Positions 1 to 10,989 of a stretch of DNA of 64,000 nt are shown one piece after another. Each line of letters begins with the position of its first letter. Positions within the stretch are counted from its first letter, which is position 1. Below the pieces are notes generated by a model. That model searched no databases. It was not told where the DNA came from and was given only the letters and a program-made list of their open reading frames with translations. A program made the translations under genes and the position numbers. Origin of the DNA: Melieria omissa (lineage: Eukaryota > Arthropoda > Insecta > Diptera > Ulidiidae); NCBI GenBank assembly GCA_963971225.1, contig OZ020267.1, positions 2,604,001-2,668,000 of the forward strand, written 5' to 3'.

Positions 1-1861
1 ACCGTTTATTTTAAACAGTGATTCCAGTTTCTTTGGTTTTGTCGCCTACGAAATAGAGAATAGTTCTTTGTTTGGCAACAGCGACTACAGTGTTCGATGT
101 TCATGCAGTCGTCAAAATAATCATTTCCATACGAATGTTCTGATTCTATATTATGACAGATGCAGTCATGTAGCTGCTGTCGTCCATATGTTCAAGGCCT
201 AATAGTGCTCATAATTGGCGCGAAAGAGATGGAAATACGTATTGAAATGAATGCCAATAAATGCTGGCAGCAATAAAATAAAATAAATACAACAACAACG
301 ACAGTACTTGTGGCCATTAGCCAAATCAAAGGTATGCACAATAAAGTTGTGGTTGCTGTTCTGCTCGTTGTTGTTGTTGCTGTTGTTTTGTGCTCTTTAT
401 TTATTCCAAATTGATTGCACTAATTGAATCATTTAATTCAATATTTCACCTCAGTAAACGATTTATGGCTTCACAAAGGTTGGTCAGCGCTGTGTGCTAA
501 ATCAAGTGGCAACTCCCCCGTGTGAGCTCGCGGCAGGTGACTGACTGCTCGAGTGGGCAGCGTACGATTGTATGTGTGAATGTGTAGGTGTTTGTTCGAG
601 TGGGCGAGTTGGAGCAAATGTTGCACTTAAAAACAACAGAGACGCCAACTACAGCAACGGCGGAAGTGGCAAAAATTTAAATGAAATGAAAATACAAAAC
701 AAAAGCGTAAACGTTGAAAACGGCAAACAGCAAAAGTGAAAAATCTCAAAGTCGTACACTGGCTTTCGTTCGCCGTGTGCGGGCTTGTGCGGCGAATTGT
801 GTCACCGTGCGAGCTGGAAGCGGCGCAATTAAAAAAGGGCGCGGCTTGTGCGGTCAATTATTTTGCATGCTTTGCGTGTTGTGGCTAATAACCGGCCGGC
901 AAAGCGCACGCACACACCCACAACAACACACCCACTCGCGAGCCAGCAGGACAAAGCGAATTAGCATCAGGAACTTATTAGCGCAGCGCGGAGACGCTGC
1001 AAGTGGAAAATTGAAAATTCCTGCTCAACAGTCGGTGCGGCGATGTGGCAGCTGAAAGGCGAAAAGCCAGCAGGTTGGACCGACTGGCGAGCGGAAATTG
1101 TGCTGCGCTCCAAATTGATTTCCTGCCGCCGCTGTTTTGTTGTTATCGCCGCTGTGCAGTACATTGTTGTTATTTGCGGCGCGCTGCAATCTTATTAGGG
1201 ATTTTATTATTGTTGTTGTTGTTGCACCTTTAATGTGCGAATGCGCTTCGACATAGTTGGGGACATATTAAATTACCGCAAAAGGGCGGCGTAGCAAAGT
1301 GCAACAGTCCTTCTATGTGTATGTGTGCGTGTCTTTGTGTTTGTTTGTTTGTGTGCTGAACCGTTTTGGGCCTATTTAAGCTAATTAATCAATTATGTAA
1401 TATGTTTGCACTTTGCACTGATAATAATCACTTCAATATTATTCACATACACAATGTTGTTGTTGTTGTTATTGTTATCGCCAACAACTTTGTTGCTACT
1501 GTTGCAATCGTTATGCCATTCAGTTGCTTGTTATTGTCTCATTTACGCGCTTGTTGTCGTGATTAGTTATTGCTGTTTTGTTAAATTTGTTGTTGTTATT
1601 GTTATTCACTGTTCACACCACGCCGACTTTAATGGGTGCTTAAGTGCATATGCACTTTAATTAGGGTAATAGAAGGGTAATGGTGGTGAAAAGACGGTCA
1701 TGCGTCAACTCAGCTATTGTGCGCTGATTGAGGTTAAGTTCGAAACTGATGATGATTTCAGTTTCTTAGCTCTTACGAGAGGAAGTTGCTTTGCAAATCG
1801 TTGGCCCTATTTGTGTTGGTGACAAATATCGAACACGAAAGAACAAGAAGCTGTATCCACC
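1..1861. other. Non-coding stretch, no gene recognised
   Basis: No open frame here looks like a protein family. Short open frames are cysteine, histidine or leucine runs created by (GTT)n/(CAA)n tracts (about 366-395, 1208-1228, 1455-1490) and by a GT-rich run at about 1315-1358. I see no convincing promoter, splice pair or RNA gene. The content fits intergenic or intronic fly DNA. Confidence 0.6.
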
Positions 1862-1912
1862 GACAACTCCATCAACATCTACACTGACGGCGAAAAGGTT
1901 GTTCGACGTGGT
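1862..1912 (+). pseudogene. LINE RNase H remnant (YTDG motif)
   Basis: One frame reads DNSINIYTDGEKVVRRG. The INIYTDG core resembles the first strand and first catalytic aspartate (YTDGS) of the RNase H domain carried by fly LINE elements. Upstream in the same frame a stop appears within about 60 bases, so this is a decayed fragment. It abuts the mariner insertion at 1914 directly. Sequence after the mariner (2668-2810) ends in a (TTA)n run that could be the tail of the same LINE. That link is an inference from position. Confidence 0.4.
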
Positions 1913-1913
1913 A

Positions 1914-2665
1914 TCAGGTGTACAACTTTGCTTCCGCCGTTTTTTTCCAAAATTAAAAGCTTTATTGCGGAAAAGTGCTTACAGATGTATTATTCAAAGT
2001 ATTGTCCGTCGCTAGCGACAACTTTCTCCCATCTTTCCGGCAATTTTCGGATCCCGGCTCGAAAAAAGGAGTCCTCTTTTGACGCTATCCATGAAGCAAT
2101 CCATTTTTCCAATTCTTCGAAGGATTGAAAATATTGATCTGCCAGGCCGTGTGCCATCGCACGGAATTGGTGGAAGTCAGAAGGGGCGACATCTGGGGAA
2201 TACGGCGGGTGGGGCAAGACTTCCCATTTCAGCGTTTCCAGGTACTTTTTGACCACTTTTGCGACGTGAGGCCGAGCATTGTCGTGTTGGAGGATGACTC
2301 ACCATTTTCACTCACCACGAAATCACCATTTTTAAAACGTTGAAACCACTCCCGACACGTTCTTTCACTCAGAGCAGCATCACCGTAAGTTTCTGAGAGC
2401 ATTCGATGCGCTTCAGCTGCATTTTTTTTTCGAATTGTAACAGAAAAGTAAAACTTCCCGCAAATGGCGAGAATTGGGCACATAAACGGACATTTTCGAG
2501 CGTGAATAATACGAAAACAAGAACAACTGTCACTGAAACGGCGATGACAATTCGTTAGGCACTGTCCACACTCACTTTAAAGGCATTACCATCTATGTAT
2601 TTCAACCAGCCTCAGCCGGTACAGCCACCTATCGGAAAACGGCGGAAGAAAAGTTGTGCACCTGA
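1914..2665 (-). mobile_element. Internally deleted mariner element with TIRs and TA duplication
   Basis: A complete pair of terminal inverted repeats bounds this 752-bp element: 1914-1941 and 2638-2665 are complementary at 26 of 28 positions (ends begin TCAGGTG). It is flanked by TA at 1912-1913 and 2666-2667, the target duplication of the Tc1/mariner superfamily. Inside lie two pieces of a mariner transposase on the minus strand. Full mariners are about 1.3 kb, so roughly 0.5 kb of the middle is missing. The element could only move if transposase were supplied in trans. Intact ends and readable coding pieces suggest a fairly recent copy. Confidence 0.9.
1990..2483 (-). pseudogene. Mariner transposase, N- and C-terminal pieces joined by a deletion
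   Basis: Read on the minus strand, the first piece (about 2483 to 2300) matches the mariner N-terminal DNA-binding region, with RTCREWFQRFKNGDF typical of its second helix-turn-helix. The second piece (about 2300 to 1990) is in another frame and carries HDNARPH, the second catalytic aspartate, and YSPDVAPSDFH, the third catalytic aspartate of the mariner DD34D triad. It ends with a normal mariner C-terminus. The join near 2300 drops the linker and the first catalytic aspartate and shifts the frame, so no active enzyme can be made. Family assignment is secure. Subfamily is not assigned. Confidence 0.9.
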
Positions 2666-2667
2666 TA

Positions 2668-3082
2668 GTTGAAGGCGAAGAGAGGCGAAGGCCCACAGTG
2701 CTGCGAGTTTATATAGCGGAGTGACAAAAGTAGAAGGAGTGGTCGTACATAAATGATGGATATACAGTTATTGTATCAGTAAAGAACTTATTATTATTAT
2801 TATTATTACTGCCAGGGAAAGTGCACTGTGCAAAATTTCAATGAAATCGTACCAAACCTTCGACCACCTCCCATTAAAAACGGATTTGAAAAAAATTCAT
2901 ATTAACAATTAAAATTATCAAAGTTCATAAAAGCTACGTTTATAATATTTGTATTTTAATATACATTTATTTATAAATGTGTAAATGGATAAAATGCGCT
3001 TTTTTCAAAAGTGATTGAATATAAAATGTCGATAAATTGCTAACAGCTGCTCATAAATTACTCTAAGAGGGTTAAAATCTTG
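2668..3082. other. AT-rich spacer with (TTA)n run
   Basis: No gene seen. A perfect (TTA)7 run lies at 2789-2809, just downstream of the mariner, and could be a LINE poly-tail. The rest is AT-rich sequence with no open frame of interest. Confidence 0.5.
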
Positions 3083-3390
3083 GACTGACCCCACTAATTT
3101 TCCCTCCTGAATAACTCTTTCGAACATACCTGCCCCCTATCTCCAACCTTGAAATGAGGCTCCCATATAAAATCATCGTTTTAAGAAAAGTGGGCTCCCG
3201 CTGCTCTCAGGTTGGTCCCAGACGTACCATATGTAAGACTGACCCCCACTTATTTTCCCTTCCGAATGTTTTTTCTACACACACCTAATCGCTATATCCA
3301 ACTCTTAAGGTGGCTTCCATACAAAACTAGTAATTTTCAATGAAACTGGCTCCACACTCGAAAATGTAGTAAAGTAAGCGAGAAAACATC
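3083..3390 (+). repeat. Two diverged direct repeats, about 154 bp apart
   Basis: The stretch from 3083 (GACTGACCCC, then a TTTTCCCT block, CCATAYAAAA and TGGCTCC-like motifs) is followed by a second, diverged version from 3237 with the same block order. Spacing is 154 bp. The blocks are too ordered for chance, but there is no reading frame or terminal repeat to name a family. Possibly a fragment of a non-autonomous element. Unclassified. Confidence 0.5.
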
Positions 3391-3795
3391 GTATCTGGGA
3401 AACTCCTAAACCGATTTTAATGATTTAATCAACAATCGTCAACATTTCTGGGTGCAAAAAATACAAAATTAATTCAAGTTCAAAACTTCACCACCAGAGG
3501 GCGCCTCCCATACAAGTGAAGTAGTTAAGTTGTCAACTTTTGGGTTTGTAAAAAAAAATCAAAGTGTAGTGTCGAAACTCCATTAAATAATAATTAATTA
3601 ATTAAATATTAATCAAAAAATTGCTAAAGTGATATTAAGTGTTTTTTTAATCACCTTTAGAGTTTTAACTCAGTTTTCATTCACTTGTTTTCTTTTTTTC
3701 ATTTTTTTCATAACGGTACTGCTCAAAAGTGAGAAGAATCAGCGGATTTTTGGTCCCGCCAGGCCTAAATTGTATTAAACTTAAGACAACAGTAA
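3391..3795. other. AT-rich spacer
   Basis: No gene seen. It includes a phrase around 3390-3425 (a TCTGGGAAACTCCTAAACCG-like string) of a kind often seen in insect repeats, and an AT-rich stretch up to the LINE fragment. Confidence 0.4.
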
Positions 3796-4566
3796 GTACT
3801 GGACTTGCCTCCATCTAACCTAATCATCTGTGTAGACAACCAGGCGGCAATCAAAGCACTGGCCTCTCACACTATAAAATCGAAGACAGTAATGGAATGT
3901 CGTAAGTCTCTGTATGACATCAGCGACCATAACATCACACTCTGCTGGGTGCCGGGTCACAAAGGCATTTCTGGCAATGAAAGAGCGGATGAACTGGCTC
4001 GGAAAGGATCGGAGCTTACGGATGCGAGCATGGTGGCAGGAATCTACCCGCCACTTCAAGACTTCTACACTGATCTTGATAGGAGGGCAATCCAGCGCAC
4101 CAATGATCAATGGAGCGTTCGGCCTGACTGCAGGATCTCACGCGCGCTGTGGCCGAAACTGGACCAAAAGAGAACTCTACAACTCTTACGGTTCAGTAAA
4201 TCAACACTTCGTACTCTCACGGGGGTCTTAACGGGGCACTGCGCCATCGGCATTTATGCGGAAAGACTCGGTCTGCCCCATCGAGACTACTGTCGCAGCT
4301 GCGAAGATGAGGAGGAAATTGAATCCGTGCAGCACCTCCTTTGCGAATGCCCTGCGCTTCACAGCATACGCCACCGGTATCTAGGGGGCAGAGTGCTGGG
4401 CGATTTGGGGTTGCCTTGCGTTTGTCCACGCCACTGGAGGATATTGCCGGATTCATTCGACGCTCAGGTTGGTTTCAGCCAGCACCGAATACAGAATGAC
4501 AGGGGCTTGCCACACTCTCATCGGGCATCACAATGGGCCTTTGGGGCCTCCGAGTGTACTTGCTGA
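3796..4566 (+). pseudogene. LINE ORF2 C-terminus: partial RNase H plus CCHC knuckle
   Basis: About 255 codons stay open. The start near 3805 is a TTG inside a truncated frame, not a real initiation site. Near the start, ICVDNQAAIKAL holds the third acidic residue of RNase H. About 50 residues on, WVPGHKGISGNERADELARK holds the closing motif with the fourth acidic residue. The first two catalytic residues lie in the missing 5' part. At about residues 163-185 a C-x2-C-x10-H-x4-C array matches the zinc knuckle found at the end of many LINE ORF2 proteins. After about 4452 another frame (ending at 4497-4499) reads at least as plausibly, which suggests a small frameshift. The enzyme cannot function. 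Confidence 0.85.
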
Positions 4567-4620
4567 GAACCAGCAAGCCGCCTGTCTTACGTACCTACCT
4601 AAGACAATTGTAAGTTTTAG
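3796..4620 (+). mobile_element. 5'-truncated LINE (RNase H-bearing non-LTR retrotransposon)
   Basis: This is the 3' end of a LINE. The copy starts abruptly in the middle of an RNase H domain (a stop lies in frame at 3793), as expected for incomplete reverse transcription. It continues through the end of the last reading frame, then into a 3' untranslated part that contains ATCACAATGGGCC (about 4526-4540) and ends in a TACCTACCTAAG-like tail near 4605. The same 3' block recurs in the SINE at 26623-27015 and near 29464. RNase H with a downstream cysteine-histidine knuckle points to the I/LOA/R1-like group of fly LINEs. The exact clade is not resolved. Confidence 0.8.
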
Positions 4621-5994
4621 GGACCCGCTCATAATTAGTTTTCAAAAATATTAATAATATTAATAATATCCTAAAATAATTATTCAGATTTTATGACGCA
4701 CGAAAAATAATTATTCGAATTAAATGTCTCCGGATAAAAGGATGATTTCAGAATTTGTGAGTATGCAACATAATTTTGCAGCCCCAATTTTCATAGCATG
4801 AGAACATTTCTACCAAGAGTATTTTGGTTTTCAAAATTAAACTCCGTCCCGAAAGGGTTAAGAGCTCATAACATCTATATTATCCAATAAATTTTTTTTA
4901 ACTTACGATTTCTCTTAAAAAGATTTGCAACAAAACCTCATACTTCGATTTTTGGGGATATAACATTGCATTTTTGTCACTATTTGCAACACTGTGAGGC
5001 GTGTCTTCAGTAGAAGGACCAAGTGAAGGAGGTCTCATTATCTCTTCGGTTGACCAACTGAAGAAGGCACGTTCAAAGCAGATTTGTCTGGATAGAACTT
5101 TTGCGTAACCCCGTAACCGGTGGTTGTGACCAGTTGAGAAAAGTTAATGTTTAAAATTTCAAATTCTTCGATTTAGTTCTCTTAGTCCCCGCAGTAATAA
5201 CATTTATAGCAATAAATAACAATGCAGTGAATTCTAAACTGATTTATACAGAACTCCAATTCAACCGATTAACTAATTGCAATGCACTAATTAAATTCAA
5301 TCTCAACTATAACCAAATCATTCTAAATGATAAAAATATTTCCTGCTCTCTTCACACATTCCAGAAATTCTACCACTACACTATCACATACATACACACA
5401 TATGTTCTATTTGTATTCTCCAACGAGCAGCGCTGTCAAATGTCTGTCAACACTAACAACAACAGCAACAACAAACACACAAACGAATAAAATTTGCATT
5501 TAATGTGCATTAAATATGATTTTATGACATTTGCCGAGTAATTCTCGCATAAATGGGACAAACATGTCCTTGCGTTGCAATAACAAACTCAGCACACACC
5601 CTGACTTTGTTGGCCTGTTGGCCGTTGCGTGTCGCGCTGCAGTCCATTCGTCGGTGGTTGAGTTTGTTGCTTAATCGGTTGGCTGGCTGACTGCTCACAT
5701 GCGAATTGGCTTTTATGCAAATGGGTGACGAAATTGACATGCAGTGTTAATGACACGCCCATTCAGTGGGCTCTGTGCTGACACGAAGCAACGCCGATCG
5801 GCGTTTGACGCGACGAGCCGGCGCTGTGCGACAACTTTGCTTAGCTGCCAACAGCGACAATGGCCATTAAAGTCGGCTAAAGCAATTGACCATAACATGT
5901 CTCGAAGACGCAATCTGGAGTGCTGGCACAGACGAAGAGCAACAACAACAAGTCGCGTGCAGTAAGAGCTATTAATGTGCGTGTGTGCGGCATT
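4621..5994. other. Non-coding stretch, no gene recognised
   Basis: AT-rich to 5500, then slightly richer in GC. A lone end CCCGAAAGGGTTAA at 4848-4861 resembles one terminus of the TTAA elements found at 9.5, 11.0 and 47.9 kb, but I could not find its partner. CAA runs lie at about 5455-5480 and 5941-5955. Open frames are short and show no family motif. Confidence 0.5.
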
Positions 5995-6126
5995 CAGTGG
6001 GGTTTTTAGGGGTCCGAACCCCTTCAAAATGTCTGTAATTTCAGTTGTCACATATGGTTTCAACTATTATTGAGCTGCAAAGTTGTAAACAGAAACCCCC
6101 TCAAAAAAATCCTGTCTGCGCCCCTG
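5995..6126. mobile_element. Small hAT-like MITE, one end eroded
   Basis: The right end, read inward on the minus strand, begins CAGGGGCG and runs into a T block and GGGGGTTTC. The left end begins CAGTGGGGTTTTT and looks like the same terminus with about a dozen bases lost. Flanking octamers (gcggcatt and gcaacatg) agree at 5 of 8 positions, as expected for a decayed 8-bp hAT duplication. Its right end resembles the termini of the element at 13270-13431, so the two may be one family. No coding capacity. Confidence 0.45.
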
Positions 6127-7397
6127 GCAACATGAAACTATTTTTTATAAAATTATAGACCAAACGAGACGCAGCCACAGCTAACTTGACTGGTTTAGGG
6201 CGAAGCAAAGCGCGCACCTGCAACTGCACAATAATAACACAACAACAACAACAAACACAAACGCATCACCTACATATGAAGTGGAGCTCTGCAGCTGCTG
6301 CAGTGACTGCTCCTGTTATGACTTCATTGTTGTTGCACATTGTGCAGCTTTAAAAAATGTTCTTCTTCTGCAATTCGTTTTGATGCACTCAGCGCTTTGG
6401 CTAAATTTAGCCACAACCACTGACCATTTATGGGCTTTGAGTTGTGCGCAGTTCTCCCTCTGGTCGGCGTTCGGTGTCCTTCGAGTTGGCGCAACCAACA
6501 ACTTCTCGGAATCTTTGACGCACATCTGGCGGCAAGCAGACAGACACAGGCCACGCCAGTGGCCACATTTGTAAGACGTGATTGTTGGTAATTGTTAAAG
6601 GCACAGCGAAGCGTTCAGATGCTGCTGCAAGTTGCACTCGTAATTGGCTTTAGTTATATTGCGCTCTTGATCGTTGTTGTTGTTGTGCAACGTTTATGTC
6701 TAATTTGAGACGAGGCTGCTGCTTGGCCAGTGTGCCACACAAATTACAACGATTTTGTACTTTAAATTGAAATAAACGCACTGATCAGCGGGTCACGGGT
6801 TCGAATTTCAAGTTGTTCAGCAACAAATTATTGAAGGGTTATAGATTGAAATTAGATTGAAATCTATCTTAGAATTCGTCATTATAACCATAGTTTGTAT
6901 TGTTTATCAAATTGCATTTGTGTCATGAAATATTGCAGAGAGCCAGGCTTAACTTTGTCCTTAGATTGTTAGTAGATCATGGATTTAAATCCAGGGTCAA
7001 GCAACATAAATGTTGTATGAAGACATACTCTTCCAACAGACATAGTCAAAGACATTCAGACTAAATTGTTGCCCATTAAAAAGGTTCGCAATGGTAGTTC
7101 AGCATTACACCCATCTCCCTTTTCCCATCTATTCCATTCATTCTTTGTTTTTTCCAGAGCTAATACAACACCTTTTCTACAACAACAAATGGTATAGTTG
7201 GAAATGGTATAATGGATAAGTTCTTCAATTCCTAAATCAGTTTAAAAAAAATTAGAATAATTTTCACAGTTTTCCTTTACACTGTGTGAGAAAATTAGAC
7301 ATTTTTCAACCATAAGAAGGCAAACTTTAGTACTTTTTAACATAACTCAAACAATCTCACTTCCTCTCATTACTATATCCCGTTATTTTATATTGTT
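6127..7397. other. Non-coding stretch with a tRNA-like B-box
   Basis: No gene seen. The short open frames at 6281-6637 occur on both strands with no recognisable domain. At about 6793-6806 the string CACGGGTTCGAATTTC contains a good RNA polymerase III B-box (GGTTCGAAT) without a clear A-box, so it is probably an eroded tRNA-derived repeat. CAA/GTT runs lie at 6238-6260 and 6672-6690. Confidence 0.45.
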
Positions 7398-7605
7398 GTT
7401 TTATTTTATTTTATTTTATTTTATTTTATTTTATTTTATTTTATTTTATTTTATTTTATTTTATTTTATTTTATTTTATTTTAGTTTATTTTGTTATATT
7501 TTATATTATATTATTTTATTTTATTTTATTTTATTTTATTTTATTTTATTTTATTTTATTTTATTTTATTTTATTTTATTTTATTTTTTATTTTTTTATT
7601 TTATT
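7398..7605 (+). repeat. (TTTTA)n pentanucleotide array
   Basis: About 200 bp of near-perfect TTTTA repeats with a variant patch at about 7483-7515 (TTAG, TTGTTA and TATTATA interruptions). The array decays into irregular T/A runs up to about 7625. Open frames across it are only Phe-Ile-Leu-Tyr repeats. Confidence 0.95.
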
Positions 7606-7625
7606 TTATTATTATTTTATTTAGT

Positions 7626-9488
7626 TATTTTTTTCCAAATATGAACACGCTGGCATCCCCAAATTAACTGTAATTTAATCAGCAATTGTCCAACTTACAA
7701 CAATACTCCTCGACACACGAATTCACTTCGAGTCATACTCGACTCACATTCAGACACAAGAACTCACTTCCACTGACATGCATTCATCGATTACTCAGCA
7801 GCAGCCACTACAACAACAATGACCCAAGGGGCTCTCGACCGGGCTGCAGTTCAAGTCCTCAGCTAATGTTTTTACAGCGCACAGCATGCAAACAGTCAAA
7901 ATTCCAGTTAAGTAATTTTTAATGTAAATTTCCATCATTGTTGGTCGCCACTCTGACAGGTCCACTGACATTTTTGGCAGATAATGAAGTGCAGTGCGCA
8001 TGTGTGGGTGTGTGCGTGTTTAACTTAAAAAACATAAAATCAACACAACACCAACAAGAAAAACAACGCAAATTTACAAGTCAAGTGCTGATTTTCTGCC
8101 GAAATGCGCTGACAGGCCGAATAAGTAGGTGGCGGCAGGCCGCATAGCAACAACAAAAACATATACAGTCAAAACCACACGCAACACACACACACATACA
8201 CACACTTGAAATAAAAATTCTGCATTGAAATAACATTTTTGGCCGAAAACATTTCAGCGGACCGCAACCGAACACAAACAATGCCAACCAGAACAAGAAT
8301 CAAGCGCAGAAAAAAATCATAAAACACCCTCAAGAACTTTCACCGCAACACTTTAAACGCATTTTTATGAAGCCAATAGAAAGTTCGGCGAATTATCCAA
8401 ACAAACAAGATTAACACTGAATACAAAAACAACAAAAGCAAAGACAATAAGTAAAATCTCGAAAACAGAAGCAAACAGCAAATATTCGACAACGGCAAGC
8501 GACAAAAACAACGAAAAGACAATAAGAGAAAACCGAAATTGGTCGAAAACAATACCGGAATTACAAATCGCGCAGAACGGCCTTCTCGACGAGCGACCAA
8601 AAGTCGAACAGGCAATCCCCCAATTTTATTGTTTGCAAAAGCAGCAAACAACAACAACAACAAAAGCCAATCACAACTAAAAATCGAAAACAAGTTGTCG
8701 AGTGTGGTTGTTGGGTGCTCAAATATGCGCACGTCTGGCAATTGAGGCTGAAAGGCCGCACGTCATACACACTGACTGACTGACTGACGCGGCCAGGTAC
8801 GCGCGAAAGATAAACAATTGCCAAATTATTCAATGCAAATTGAAATTGGTCAAAAATTCTATGGCACTGACGAAGCCAGGTCACTGGCCGACGCGTCACT
8901 GGTTTGGCATTTCGCGGCGGCTGTCAATTAGACACAACCGACACACGAACCTTTGTTGCACATTCGTTACAGATGTCAGCCAAATTTTTATTCAAATATT
9001 AAAATCAAAATTAAAAAAATTGTTACAATCGTCAATCTCTGAATCACAGCTTTCAAAACGAAGCAGCAAAAAAATTCTTTGGCAGTAAAACCGGCACCAT
9101 TGAAAAACTTTAAAGTTTCAGTTTTGCTCAAAGAATTACAATTTAAAATTTTAAAAATGTTCAAAAATAATTCCGGCACATTCGGGTTAAGTCTGAGGTG
9201 ATGATCGAACACGAACGGTTGGTTTGCGATTTCAGTTGTCTCAATGAAGGAGCAGAAGTCCTCTCTCAACAAGAGTAGAGAACACTCAGCTGACTTGTTT
9301 TCGGAGTTTTGACCTCAAATCGGTAAACATTGAAGTTCGTCCAGCTATCTGACAGAGTTGATCTTCATCTCTTATAGCGCATCTATTTCTCTTCGTACGT
9401 GTTGCTGTCGAGTTTCTTGAAGTTTTTAATTTTCAAGCGCCATCGAATCGCTGACATAATCGCTTCGAACTTAATCTATCATCTCACC
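7626..9488. other. Non-coding stretch, no gene recognised
   Basis: Mixed sequence with CA runs (8185-8206), CAA runs (8651-8665) and a CTGA tetranucleotide run (8770-8788). The 8340-8741 minus-strand frame of 133 codons is a Leu/Phe-rich shadow with no domain. No splice-supported exon is evident. Confidence 0.5.
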
Positions 9489-9492
9489 TTAA

Positions 9493-9876
9493 CCCTTTCG
9501 ACCCAGAATTTTAGCCTGTGTCTCGATATTACTTTTTGGTACTTAAATCATAAGACACTGGCCACGACATTTGAAATCGCCACGCCTCCTTGTTAGAGTT
9601 CTAGTGCCAGTTTACTTTTGAACAATTTTAGCTTAAAACGGGTTAAATCAATTTTTTAGCAATATTTTTTAGTCACAGAAATATTGATTAAAATTTTAGG
9701 AAAAATACAAAATTATAATTTTTTATTTTTTTTAACCATTACTAAACAAACAGAGTTTTGATCAACCGGGCCCAATTCATAGACTTCAATAAGAACACAA
9801 ACTTTCAATCGTAGCTTTTGCTATAAGATGACAAATAAGCTGAAGTTGCTCTCAGGAAACTTTGGGGTCGAAAGGG
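9493..9876 (+). mobile_element. piggyBac-like TTAA MITE, copy A (internally deleted)
   Basis: The element is bounded by inverted ends CCCTTTCGACCC... and ...GGGGTCGAAAGGG and flanked by TTAA at 9489-9492 and 9877-9880. TTAA duplication with ends starting CCC is the signature of the piggyBac superfamily. The interior closely follows copies B and C: all three share TGTCTCGATAT, CACGACATTTGAA, CGCCACGCCT and TTGTTAGAGTT in the same order. Copy A is 384 bp against 524 and 519, because about 125-135 bp between CACAAACTTTC and AATCGTAGC is missing. No transposase is encoded. Confidence 0.85.
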
Positions 9877-9880
9877 TTAA

Positions 9881-10985
9881 ACATTTGTCTGTTGTGTCCC
9901 ACGTCTCTCCAACCAATGGACCAACGAACGGTAAACGCATCGCCTTATTACTTCACCCTGCTCGCACCAAATTTTTGCAATTAGCACAGTGAACACTTTT
10001 ATTATCTAATCACTGAAAATTGCGCTTCATAATTAAAACCCAAGAATCAGTATTTGTGTTTCTTCTGCTTTGAACACCTCTTTCTGTTCCAACTGGGCCA
10101 CAGTTGGCGATGTTATCACAGTTTTGCGGAATTTTGTTTTAAACGTCATGTCGATGATCTGTTAGATCCAGTTAATGTCAAATTAAACAAAGTAATTTAT
10201 TTGCTTACACAAAACGACAACAACAACAAACAGCAGAAAAACATGTATGGCGATATTTGGTGAGGTCGCGCATGCGGCTTCCACCGTTCATTGTTCGCTG
10301 GTCTGGTTTGATCTGTTCTGCTTTGGTGCCGCGTTCACTTCATATCTGCCACATGCCACTTGCAATTTGCATATTTCCCTTTTTATAGTTTACTTAAATC
10401 ATTTTAATAAATGTCGACAACTGGCGACTGACTTAATTAATTCCAGGCTTTGCAATTAGCCAGATTCGTTGACCATCGCTGTTGTCATCGCTCACTCGCT
10501 CGCTGCTGTGATGGAACTTTTGCAATTATGCTGTCTTCAGCAGATAATGCACACACACACACACACGCACACATATATGTTTACATGTGTGTACATGTGT
10601 ACTTTAGCTGACTATAGCAAAATATTGCACTATGCTCGATGTGTTGTTGTGTTTATGCAAATTTTAATTGGCTTCCGATGATTTCTTCATTTTCATGCTT
10701 CAACTAGTTTGTGGTTGTTGTGATTTTTTTCAATATTGATTTTAAACTCTATAAATTTTGCATACGCATATTCATTATGTAAATTTGCATATTGATTACC
10801 GACATTGCTGCAATCAAGTCTGCATTGTTGTCCAAACACTTTCGCTCACACAACCAAAAAAAAGCACCTCTGGCTCGATTAGTGGCGCCTAAACGGGGTA
10901 TTTATAGCAACCAATTTGTGAAGACATCAGACTTTAAAAAAAAAGTATCGTGGCAGCAACGGAGTTCTACCGCTATTTTGCAACA
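9881..10985. other. Unique spacer between two inverted TTAA elements
   Basis: No gene seen. It holds a (CA)n run at 10549-10570 and CAA runs near 10217-10230. Because copies A and B lie in opposite orientation on either side, a transcript across this region could fold with this spacer as the loop. Confidence 0.5.
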
Positions 10986-10989
10986 TTAA

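Noticed and set aside
7398..7644. Phe/Ile/Leu/Tyr-rich open frame
   Set aside because: Translation of the (TTTTA)n array, as at 53587-53927 and 61869-62259.
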